Assembly: GCF_000527095.1 (NCBI RefSeq)
Contig: NZ_AZUN01000001.1
Coordinates: 1,302,001 to 1,366,000, forward strand
Direction of reading: 5' to 3'
DNA: 64,000 nt
Source of the DNA: Methylomicrobium lacus LW14
Lineage (GTDB): Bacteria > Pseudomonadota > Gammaproteobacteria > Methylococcales > Methylomonadaceae
In this document: positions 56,824 through 64,000 of the stretch, piece after piece
Layout: each line of letters starts with the position of its first letter
How positions within the stretch are numbered: position 1 is the first letter of the stretch
The notes under the pieces: model-generated
Databases searched by the model: none
What the model was told of the DNA's origin: nothing
The model's input: the letters and a program-made list of their open reading frames with translations, nothing else
Translations under genes and position numbers: made by a program

Positions 56824-58080
56824 TTATTGGCGGATATGGCCATCGCCGAGCACGATGAATTTCAGCGTCGTCAGGCCCGTCAGTCCGACAGGTCCCCGCG
56901 CATGCAGCTTGTCGGTGCTGATGCCGATTTCGGCGCCCAGGCCGTATTCGAAACCGTCCGCGAAACGCGTCGAGGCATTCACCATCACCGAGCTCGAATC
57001 GACCTCGCGCAGGAAGCGCCGCGCCAGCGTGTAATTCTCGGTCACGATCGCGTCGGTATGCTGGGAGCTGTAACGGTTGATGTGGGCGATCGCCTCGTCG
57101 ATGCCGGCAACGATTTTGATCGACAGAATCGGCGCCAGATATTCGGTGCTCCAGTCTTCCTCGGCCGCGCGATTCGCGGACGGAAGCAGCGAACAGGTTT
57201 TCGGACAGCCACGCAGTTCGACGCCTTTTTGGAGGTATTGTTCCGCCAGCACCGGCAGGATCTGCCCGGCGATCGCTTCCGCGACCAATAGCGTTTCCAT
57301 CGCATTGCAGACACCGTAACGGTGCGTCTTGGCGTTGACCGCGATCCTGACCGCTTTGTCGATGTCGGCCGAATCGTCGACATAGACATGGCAGATGCCG
57401 TCCAGATGTTTGATCACCGGGATGGTCGCCTGCTTCGAGATGCGTTCGATCAGGCTTTTACCGCCGCGCGGCACGATCACATCGACATAGCGGCCCATCG
57501 TGATCAACTCGCCGACCGCTTCGCGGTCTGTCGTCTCGACCACCTGCACCACTTCGCTCGGCAAGCCGGCCGCCGCCAAGCCCTCGGCGATGCAGGCCGC
57601 GATCGCCCGGTTCGAATGGATCGATTCGGAGCCGCCGCGCAGGATGCAGGCATTGCCCGCTTTCAGGCACAAGGCCGCCGCATCGACGGTCACGTTCGGA
57701 CGCGACTCATAAATGATGCCGATCACGCCGAGCGGCACGCGCATCTGGCCGACCTGGATGCCGCTCGGACGGTAGTTCAGGCCGCTGATTTCGCCGACCG
57801 GGTCGGGCAATGCCGCCACCTGCTGCAAGCCGTCGATCATCGTTTGAATCGCCTTCGGCGACAAGGTCAGGCGGTCCAGCGACGCCGCATCCAGGCCATT
57901 TGCCCGGCCGGCGTCGAGGTCCTTGCCGTTTTCCGCGGCCAGCATGTCGCGGCAGCTGTCGAGCGCTTCGGCGATTTTCAGCAACGCCAGATTTTTCCTG
58001 CCGGTGTCGGCGCGGCTGATTTCTGTTCCGGCTTGTCTGGCCTTGATGCCAAGGCCCTGCATGTACTCTTTGATATCCAC
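56824..58080 (-). CDS. proA: Gamma-glutamyl phosphate reductase
   Basis: Second step of proline synthesis, reducing glutamyl 5-phosphate with NADPH. The 418 residues match the family (417 in E. coli). The catalytic Cys is in [12 protein letters not shown] (about residue 256). The order proA-nadD-rsfS is common in Gammaproteobacteria. proB is not in the window. Confidence 0.96.
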   Translation of the reverse strand: MDIKEYMQGLGIKARQAGTEISRADTGRKNLALLKIAEALDSCRDMLAAENGKDLDAGRANGLDAASLDRLTLSPKAIQTMIDGLQQVAALPDPVGEISGLNYRPSGIQVGQMRVPLGVIGIIYESRPNVTVDAAALCLKAGNACILRGGSESIHSNRAIAACIAEGLAAAGLPSEVVQVVETTDREAVGELITMGRYVDVIVPRGGKSLIERISKQATIPVIKHLDGICHVYVDDSADIDKAVRIAVNAKTHRYGVCNAMETLLVAEAIAGQILPVLAEQYLQKGVELRGCPKTCSLLPSANRAAEEDWSTEYLAPILSIKIVAGIDEAIAHINRYSSQHTDAIVTENYTLARRFLREVDSSSVMVNASTRFADGFEYGLGAEIGISTDKLHARGPVGLTGLTTLKFIVLGDGHIRQ

Positions 58081-58160
58081 AACCGATACCTACTGAATGA
58101 CTGAATAAACCTGCGATTATATCGGTTCTGTCAAGAAGGCAACAACTGGTAAAATCGGAA

Positions 58161-59153
58161 TCAGGCGGCCAAGCGGGCGCCGAAAGCCAACGCGCCCAAT
58201 AACCCAACTTCCTGATTGGTGCAGACCTTGACCGGAATCTGCTGCAAGGCCGCGCGGTAGCGCCCTTTGGCCAGATAACCTTCGATGAAGTCGCCGCGCG
58301 TCATGAACGGCAAGATCTTCGCGGCGATGCCGCCTGCCAGATAGACGCCCGCATAAGGCAGGCATTTCAGCGCTAGATTGCCCGCTTCCGCACCGTAAAT
58401 CCGGCAAAACAGCGACAAAGCCGCGGCGCTCAGCGCATCGGCATCCGCCACACCGGCTTCGCCGATCACCGCCGCCGGATCGTATTCGCTCATCTGCCGC
58501 TCAATCTCGGGTCGCTCCGGCGCATGGCCGATTGTCTTCAAAAATTGATAGAGTTGGATCAGCCCCTCGCCGGATAGCAGCCTTTCGTAACTGACATGGT
58601 CCGGATACTTTTCCCAAAGAAACTGCAATAAGGCGATCTCCTGCGCGCTGCCGGGCGCAAAATCACAGTGTCCGCCCTCGCTGGCCAGCACTTGGTGTTT
58701 TTCTCCATCCCAGGCAATGATCGCCTCGCCCAGGCCTGTGCCGGCCGCGAGCACCGCGCTGTTGCCCGGACGAGGTTCCGCTCCGGGATTCAGCGCCACA
58801 AAATCCGCCTCCGGCAAATTCAGGATGCCCCAGGCGGTCGCTTCGAGATCGTTCAACAGCCTGACATTCCGGGTGCCGATGCAGTCGCCGATGTCGCTCC
58901 GATGCAGCACCCAAGGCAGGTTGGTCGCGACGCAATCGCCATCGACGATCGGGCCTGCAACGCCAAGACAAGCCGAAGCGATCGCCTGCTCCTGCTCCTG
59001 ACAATCCGCTAAAAAGTCCTGCAACAGACCGGTAAACGTTGGCCGGTCGAGGCTCGAATAGCGTGTTTTTTTGATACACCGCCAGCCGTCGCCGTCCGCC
59101 TCATACAGCGCGAGTATCGTCTTGGTGCCGCCAACATCGCCCGCCAGGATCAT
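58161..59153 (-). CDS. glk: Glucokinase
   Basis: ATP-dependent glucose kinase of the Glk family (ROK-related fold). The phosphate-binding loop DVGGTKT is at 5-11, the sugar-binding stretch includes NDLEATAWGI, and GTGLGEAII and the GGHCDFAP segment are family hallmarks. Length 330 (321 in E. coli). It starts 2 bases after the DUF411 gene and is probably in one operon with it and hemE. Confidence 0.94.
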   Translation of the reverse strand: MILAGDVGGTKTILALYEADGDGWRCIKKTRYSSLDRPTFTGLLQDFLADCQEQEQAIASACLGVAGPIVDGDCVATNLPWVLHRSDIGDCIGTRNVRLLNDLEATAWGILNLPEADFVALNPGAEPRPGNSAVLAAGTGLGEAIIAWDGEKHQVLASEGGHCDFAPGSAQEIALLQFLWEKYPDHVSYERLLSGEGLIQLYQFLKTIGHAPERPEIERQMSEYDPAAVIGEAGVADADALSAAALSLFCRIYGAEAGNLALKCLPYAGVYLAGGIAAKILPFMTRGDFIEGYLAKGRYRAALQQIPVKVCTNQEVGLLGALAFGARLAA

Positions 59154-59155
59154 GC

Positions 59156-59611
59156 TTACTTGCCTTCGTAATGGTTGAAGATTTGAAAATGCTTTTCCTT
59201 GTCGAAACTCATCACGTCATAAGGATCGACGCGTCCGCCCATTTCCATGCCCGGACTGCCGGTGACCATGCCCGGCACCGCAAGCCCCGTCACTTTCGGT
59301 TTGTCCTTCAACAATTTGAGGATGTCCGCGGCCGGCACATGCCCTTCGACCACATAGCCGTTAACGACCGCGGTATGGCACGACGCCATTTCTTTCGGTA
59401 CGCCGTATTGGGACTTGATCGACTCCATGTCGTCGGACACGTTATCTTTTACATTGAAATTATTCTGCTTCAAATGCTCGATCCATTTGCCGCAACAGCC
59501 GCAGGTCGGGCTGCGGTAAACAATGATGTCGACCGGCGCATCCGCCGCGTAGCCGGCGGATGCGAAAATCGCCGTCATCAGAACCCATAAAACGATTTGC
59601 ATTGCTTTCAT
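59156..59611 (-). CDS. DUF411 exported metal-binding protein
   Basis: A 151-residue protein with a Sec signal (VLWVLMTAIFASAGYA) and a thioredoxin-like or metal-binding motif SPTCGCCGKW early in the mature part. Further conserved elements are ASCHTAVVNGYVVEGHVPA and GLAVPGMVTGSPGME. DUF411 proteins are often encoded near copper genes, but their role is unproven. I start at the ATG at 59611 because GAGGTG stands 6 bases upstream; a GTG at 59620 would overlap that site. It sits between hemE and glk with tiny gaps. Confidence 0.88.
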   Translation of the reverse strand: MKAMQIVLWVLMTAIFASAGYAADAPVDIIVYRSPTCGCCGKWIEHLKQNNFNVKDNVSDDMESIKSQYGVPKEMASCHTAVVNGYVVEGHVPAADILKLLKDKPKVTGLAVPGMVTGSPGMEMGGRVDPYDVMSFDKEKHFQIFNHYEGK

Positions 59612-59634
59612 GATGATCACCTCGAATGGTGTTA

Positions 59635-60702
59635 TTATGACCGATGATGAGCCGGACTGAAACGATGCACCGCCTCCACCATCGCGCCGACATGGTCTGG
59701 ATTGATATCCGGCAGAATGCCATGCCCGAGATTGAACACATGGCCTGATCCCGAACCGTATTTTTCCAGTATGGTTTTGACTTTTTCGGCAATGACTTCC
59801 GGCTTGGCATAGAGCGCGACCGGATCCATATTGCCTTGCAGGGCCACTTTATCCCCGACTCTGGCGCGCGCCTGGCCAATATCGGTTTGCCAGTCCAATC
59901 CCAGCGCATCGTAACCGGCATCGGCCATCGTTTCGAGCCACAGCCCGCCGCCCTTGGTGAATAAGATGGTCGGAACCTTGCGGCCGTTCCCGTCGGTTTT
60001 CAATAATGCCGCCACCCGGCTCGCATAAGCCAAGGAAAACTCTCGGTAATCCTCGGTCGTCAGCATGCCGCCCCAGGTGTCGAACACCATCACCGCCTGC
60101 GCGCCGGCGGCAATCTGCGCATTCAGATAGACCGCGACCGACTCGGCGAGTTTATCGAGCAAGACATGCATCAATGCCGGCTGTTCGTACATCAAGGCCT
60201 TGACCTTACGAAAGCTTTTACTGCCGCCGCCTTCGACCATGTAGGTCGCCAGCGTCCAGGGGCTGCCGGAAAAACCGATCAACGGTACCCGCCCATCCAA
60301 TTCGCGCCGGATCAGACGCACCGCGTCGATCACATAGCGCAGATCGGTTTCGGGATCGGGAATGCCGAGATTGTGGATGTCGGCGGCCGTACTGAGCGGC
60401 CTTGCAAACTGCGGCCCTTCGCCTTCGCTAAAGCTGAGGCCCAGACCCATCGCATCGGGAATGGTCAGGATATCCGAGAACAGAATCGCCGCATCGAAGG
60501 CAAAGCGCCTGAGCGGCTGCAATGTCACTTCGCAGGCCAGTTCGGGATTGGTGCATAAATTGATGAAGCTGCCGGCCTCTTCCCTGACTTTCCGGTATTC
60601 GGGCAAATACCGGCCTGCCTGACGCATCATCCATACAGGGGTGCGCTCGACGGGCTGTTTTAGCAAGGCTCTGAGAAAAGTGTCGTTTTTTAATGCTGTC
60701 AT
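59635..60702 (-). CDS. hemE: Uroporphyrinogen decarboxylase
   Basis: Fifth common step of heme synthesis: uroporphyrinogen III to coproporphyrinogen III. The N-terminal signature [16 protein letters not shown] carries the substrate-binding Arg residues, and [20 protein letters not shown] is the second signature. Length 355 equals the E. coli enzyme within one residue. Confidence 0.97.
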   Translation of the reverse strand: MTALKNDTFLRALLKQPVERTPVWMMRQAGRYLPEYRKVREEAGSFINLCTNPELACEVTLQPLRRFAFDAAILFSDILTIPDAMGLGLSFSEGEGPQFARPLSTAADIHNLGIPDPETDLRYVIDAVRLIRRELDGRVPLIGFSGSPWTLATYMVEGGGSKSFRKVKALMYEQPALMHVLLDKLAESVAVYLNAQIAAGAQAVMVFDTWGGMLTTEDYREFSLAYASRVAALLKTDGNGRKVPTILFTKGGGLWLETMADAGYDALGLDWQTDIGQARARVGDKVALQGNMDPVALYAKPEVIAEKVKTILEKYGSGSGHVFNLGHGILPDINPDHVGAMVEAVHRFSPAHHRS

Positions 60703-60747
60703 TCGTAATGAATTGTCGGTTAGTAAGCTGTAGGTCAGCTCTGATAA

Positions 60748-62214
60748 TTAAGGTTGGGGCTTCGGCGCTTGGGGAAATGCTTTTCTGATCGCGCCAAATT
60801 TTCGTATCACCGCTGACCTGAACTCGGCCGGCAACGATTTTTTTGCGTTTTTGGCCGATTCGGCATCCGCAAAATCCCCGTATAACAGCACGAATTTCTC
60901 CTTGCCTTTCGTAAGGCGCCGCACAACCCGTAAATCGGCTTGCAATTGGGCATGGCGAGTGATCACCGCCTGAACGGTGGAGGCTTTTGATAATATCATC
61001 AATTGCAGCGCATAGCTGTTTTCCGGCCGCGTTGCGAGCCACGACTCGGCCTGATCGCCGTCCCCCGCTGGTGCAGCCGGCGCCTCGGCTAACGCCGGCG
61101 CAGCCTTGGCATCCTGAGCTGCGTCGTGAAGACTCTGCCCCTGCCCCTGCCCCTGATCCGGTGCCGGACCGGCTTCCTCCAACGGCTTATCCGCCGGTGC
61201 CAGCACGGGAGGCGCAGCCGGCGTCAACTCCACTTGCGGGCTAGCCACGGTTGGACCGCTTAGATCACGCGTCTCCCGCATTGGATCCTGAACGCCGGGT
61301 AGATCGGGGCTTTGCGAATTTCTCAATAAATCCTCAACCGGCAGACTTAAAACCGGTTGCCGGAAATCAAATTGCGTCTCGCTTCGACGGGGCTGAACCG
61401 TTGCCTCGGTGATTTCCTCGGCCGGCCTCGAAGCGGTATGCCACTGCATATAAAGCGCCAACGACACCAGTGCGGCCACCGCAAGGATCAAAATCGTTAA
61501 AGGGTCCATACTTTCCCTGGGTTTATTCAATTCCGGAAAGTGCGCCATGATTCTGGACGGAATACCGTGCGACTCCCGGTAGACCGCATCGATCCTATCG
61601 TCCGACAGCCCCTTGCCGAGCCTTGGCGAGGTCGCCAGCGCGACGATGTGCTGGACAAATTCGCGGCATTCCTTGGGGCCTAGTGGCCTGGCTTCGACGA
61701 TGTAGCAATTTTCGATGGCCGGGTCCGAGGCGTTTTTGATATGCCACTGATCGTGCGTCAATACCAGAAGCAGGTGCAATTCCTGATGCTCTTCGGCGAG
61801 ATGAATAAACCGCGTCAGCAGACCCGGCGCCATATTGCCGGCATCATCGATGACCAGAACGGCATCCTGCGCATGGCCCTGCTTGGTATTTTTGGCCGGC
61901 GCTTCAGGTCTTTGCTGCTTTAACAGGGGGGCCAGGCGATCCTGGACATCCTCAAACGTCATCTCGCCATGGCCATTCGCCACGCACCAGCGCCACTGAT
62001 CCTGCAGGCGCTGCTGCAAAAACTCCAGCAAGGCGGTTTTACCGACCCCTTCCGGCCCGCACAGCACAATGGCCTGATGCGTATTGGCCAGCAAATGCTG
62101 CAATAACGCGAGGTTCTGGCTTCTCTCCGGTGTGATCAGAAATCGGGACGCAACCGCCTTGTTCTCGACCCGCATCGTTTTGACTTGATAGGTATCACTA
62201 TCAATTTCGACCAT
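60748..62214 (-). CDS. damX: DamX-like AAA/SPOR-domain protein
   Basis: Septal-ring protein that binds denuded peptidoglycan. An N-terminal cytosolic AAA-like ATPase domain has Walker [15 protein letters not shown] (about 53-66) and Walker [11 protein letters not shown], then a single membrane helix ([18 protein letters not shown], about 234-252). A Pro/Ala/Gln-rich periplasmic linker and a C-terminal SPOR domain (about 405-480) follow. It overlaps aroB by 14 bases. The order aroK-aroB-damX is conserved in Gammaproteobacteria. Confidence 0.9.
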   Translation of the reverse strand: MVEIDSDTYQVKTMRVENKAVASRFLITPERSQNLALLQHLLANTHQAIVLCGPEGVGKTALLEFLQQRLQDQWRWCVANGHGEMTFEDVQDRLAPLLKQQRPEAPAKNTKQGHAQDAVLVIDDAGNMAPGLLTRFIHLAEEHQELHLLLVLTHDQWHIKNASDPAIENCYIVEARPLGPKECREFVQHIVALATSPRLGKGLSDDRIDAVYRESHGIPSRIMAHFPELNKPRESMDPLTILILAVAALVSLALYMQWHTASRPAEEITEATVQPRRSETQFDFRQPVLSLPVEDLLRNSQSPDLPGVQDPMRETRDLSGPTVASPQVELTPAAPPVLAPADKPLEEAGPAPDQGQGQGQSLHDAAQDAKAAPALAEAPAAPAGDGDQAESWLATRPENSYALQLMILSKASTVQAVITRHAQLQADLRVVRRLTKGKEKFVLLYGDFADAESAKNAKKSLPAEFRSAVIRKFGAIRKAFPQAPKPQP

Positions 62215-63283
62215 AAGTATTCAGAGTCAATTCCAGGAGGGAGCGGTCAACATAAATCGGCAATGTCGCCTTGCCGATCTTTTCCAGCAAAATCAAGCGG
62301 ATTTTCCCGTCCAGATTCTTTTTATCGACGGCCATCAGTTCAAGAAAGCGTTCGGCGCCCAGCGCCGCGGGAGGATTTACCGGCAAACCGGCGCGCTGGA
62401 TCAACGCGATAATTCTCTCCACATCCTGCTGCCTCAGCCAGCCTTTACGCATCGACAGATCGGCCGCCTGGCAAATGCCGATTGCCACCGCCTCGCCATG
62501 CAGGTAGACGCCGTAACCGGCGCCGGTTTCTATCGCATGGCCAAAGGTATGCCCAAGGTTCAAAGTCGCCCTGACGCCGCTCTCGGTTTCGTCTTCGGCC
62601 ACGATTTCGGCCTTGTTCCGGCAGGAATGCTCGATCGCATAAGCCAGCGCCTGTTTATCGCGCGCGCGTAACGCATCGATGTGACTCTCCAGCCAGACAA
62701 AAAAACCGGCATCCCGAATCAAGCCGTATTTTATCACCTCCGCAAGACCCGCGGCCAATTGCCGGTCATCGAGGGTATCCAGCACATCGGTATCGGCCAG
62801 CACGCATTGCGGCTGATAAAAGGCGCCGATCATGTTTTTACCGAGCGGATGATTGACGCCGGTTTTGCCGCCGACCGAGGAATCGACCTGCGCCAGCAAG
62901 GTGGTCGGGATTTGCAAAAACGCGATGCCGCGCTGATAGCAGGCCGCCGCGAAACCGCCCATATCGCCGATCACGCCGCCGCCCAGCGCAATTAAGGTCG
63001 CATTGCGGCTAAATTTGGCGGACAGCAGTGTGTCAAAGATCCGGCTGAGATGCTCCAATGTCTTGTACTGCTCGCCGTCCGGCAAAATCACCGTTTCGAC
63101 TTGATAAGACTGCAAATTTTGCCTGACCTTATCCAGATACAGCGGCGCGACCGTCTCGTTGGTCACAATCAGGACTTGTTTGGATTTGATATGGCCGGCG
63201 TATAAACCCGCCTGGCTCAAAAGCTGTGAGCCGATATAAATCGGGTAGCGGCGGTCTCCCAACTCGACGTGTAATTGTTTCAT
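62201..63283 (-). CDS. aroB: 3-dehydroquinate synthase
   Basis: Second step of the shikimate pathway, NAD- and metal-dependent. Motifs are [45 protein letters not shown] and the metal-ligand region [12 protein letters not shown]. Length 360 is typical. It overlaps aroK by 4 bases. Confidence 0.97.
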   Translation of the reverse strand: MKQLHVELGDRRYPIYIGSQLLSQAGLYAGHIKSKQVLIVTNETVAPLYLDKVRQNLQSYQVETVILPDGEQYKTLEHLSRIFDTLLSAKFSRNATLIALGGGVIGDMGGFAAACYQRGIAFLQIPTTLLAQVDSSVGGKTGVNHPLGKNMIGAFYQPQCVLADTDVLDTLDDRQLAAGLAEVIKYGLIRDAGFFVWLESHIDALRARDKQALAYAIEHSCRNKAEIVAEDETESGVRATLNLGHTFGHAIETGAGYGVYLHGEAVAIGICQAADLSMRKGWLRQQDVERIIALIQRAGLPVNPPAALGAERFLELMAVDKKNLDGKIRLILLEKIGKATLPIYVDRSLLELTLNTYGRN

Positions 63284-63810
63284 TCTTTCTCGGGATTTAA
63301 GGTTCTGTAGTGTTCCAATATGCGAGTGACCACCGCTTTGCTCTGCATCACACCGGTATCGACTTTAAAGTCCGCGCAAGCCAGATAGAGCGGCTCGCGC
63401 TCGGCATAGAGCGCTTCCAGACGCGCGCGAGGATTGTCGGTTCTAAGCAACGGGCGAGAGGTATCCTTGCGCGTTCGTTCCAAAATCCGTCCGACCGAAC
63501 ACTTCAGATACACGACAAAACCGTTTTCTTGCAATAAGCGGCGGTTTTCTTCGCGCAGGATCGCGCCGCCGCCGGTTGCCATCACGATGCCCTGCATCTG
63601 GGTCAGTTGCTTGATCATCTTCTGTTCGCGGTCGCGGAATCCTTCCTCGCCTTCGAACTCGAAAATGGTCGGAATATTGACCCCGGTCGCCTCCTCGATC
63701 GCCTTGTCGCTATCGTAGAATGGCAACTTCAGCGCTTTTGCCAACTGCCGTCCGATCGTTGTTTTGCCCGCACCCATCAGGCCGATTAAATAGATGTTTT
63801 CAGATCGCAT
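63280..63810 (-). CDS. aroK: Shikimate kinase
   Basis: Phosphorylates shikimate with ATP. The P-loop [15 protein letters not shown] is near the N terminus, Asp in YDSDKAIE and Arg in EGFRDRE bind shikimate, and [11 protein letters not shown] and the lid region [11 protein letters not shown] follow. Length 176. It is the first gene of the long minus-strand run visible here. pilQ, the usual upstream neighbour, would lie beyond the window if present. Confidence 0.96.
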   Translation of the reverse strand: MRSENIYLIGLMGAGKTTIGRQLAKALKLPFYDSDKAIEEATGVNIPTIFEFEGEEGFRDREQKMIKQLTQMQGIVMATGGGAILREENRRLLQENGFVVYLKCSVGRILERTRKDTSRPLLRTDNPRARLEALYAEREPLYLACADFKVDTGVMQSKAVVTRILEHYRTLNPEKE

Positions 63811-64000
63811 GACATGCCGCCGCGGTATTCATCTTGCCGGTTAAAAAAACGTACCATTATGCCTGTTTTTTTTTGGCAAGATCAATTGCCGAATTCAAAT
63901 TTGTGCAAAAACAGCGGATAAATACTGGCGATAAGCTGAAGGGATAGACGCGGAATTAAGCAAGGCAAAGGCGGAGCTTTTGCCTAAAAACTGAATTTGA
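63811..64000. other. Region upstream of aroK
   Basis: About 190 bases holding the presumed aroK promoter. A 10-bp hairpin, AGGCAAAGGC (63963-63972) with GCTTTTGCCT (63976-63985), lies near the window edge. A short minus-strand frame open at the window edge ends near 63900 and could be the tail of another gene, but it is too short to support. Confidence 0.3.

Noticed and set aside
63963..63985. Terminator near the window edge
   Set aside because: The hairpin is good, but no T run follows it in either direction, so it is noted only as a hairpin.

Overview
The window reads as chromosome of a gammaproteobacterium with fairly high GC. Several conserved gammaproteobacterial neighbourhoods are present: a ybeL-like gene divergent from leuS-lptE-holA, aroK-aroB-damX, and proA-nadD-rsfS. 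A type I methanotroph (Methylococcales) is my best guess, from the mix of a TIGR04073 exosortase-associated protein, a DUF411 protein, a Met-rich multicopper oxidase and the general gene style. No methane oxidation gene lies in the window, so that assignment is inference.

Layout. 1-1.5 kb: 3' end of a DUF2927 gene, then an Xre antitoxin whose RelE-type toxin partner is frameshifted. 1.5-17.9 kb: housekeeping genes (htpG, holA, lptE, leuS, a YbeL-like zinc-ribbon protein, an orphan ParA, lnt, acyP, rlmKL, a periplasmic FKBP, a DUF486 membrane protein, a Tat-exported Met-rich multicopper oxidase, ald). 18.0-18.3 kb: two identical tRNA-Lys(TTT) genes, each with its own promoter. 18.3-27.15 kb: a genomic island in the second tRNA-Lys, bounded by a 48-bp direct repeat of the tRNA 3' half (47/48 identical). 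It carries a broken integrase and one tightly packed operon, hsdR-hsdM-hsdS-darT-darG: a type I restriction-modification system joined to a DarTG DNA ADP-ribosylation toxin-antitoxin pair. The terminator that probably once belonged to the tRNA-Lys now lies beyond the far repeat. 27.2-28.5 kb: more accessory DNA, with a DUF3368 PIN toxin carrying an internal deletion, its Phd/UPF0175 antitoxin, and a possible gene fragment.

28.5-36.5 kb is a stress and efflux block: pirin and azoR divergent from a LysR regulator, then an outer-membrane factor, YtcA-like, MdtN-like and MdtO-like efflux genes. 36.5-38.2 kb holds one small exported protein of unknown function and about 1.1 kb without a confident gene but with a perfect 24-bp palindrome. 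38.2-64 kb returns to core genes: glgX, an AmiB/C-type amidase, rnr, tRNA-Leu(CAG) with a near-consensus promoter, tsaE-nnr, a Dabb protein, a YahK-like alcohol dehydrogenase, an alpha/beta hydrolase, a divergent class A penicillin-binding protein, tex, a TIGR04073 protein, and the long minus-strand run aroK-aroB-damX-hemE-DUF411-glk-proA-nadD-rsfS.

The most interesting part is the tRNA-Lys defence island. All key residues of DarT and DarG are present, the five genes are spaced like one transcription unit, and the integrase is dead, so the island looks fixed in place. All functional statements come from reading motifs; no database search was run.
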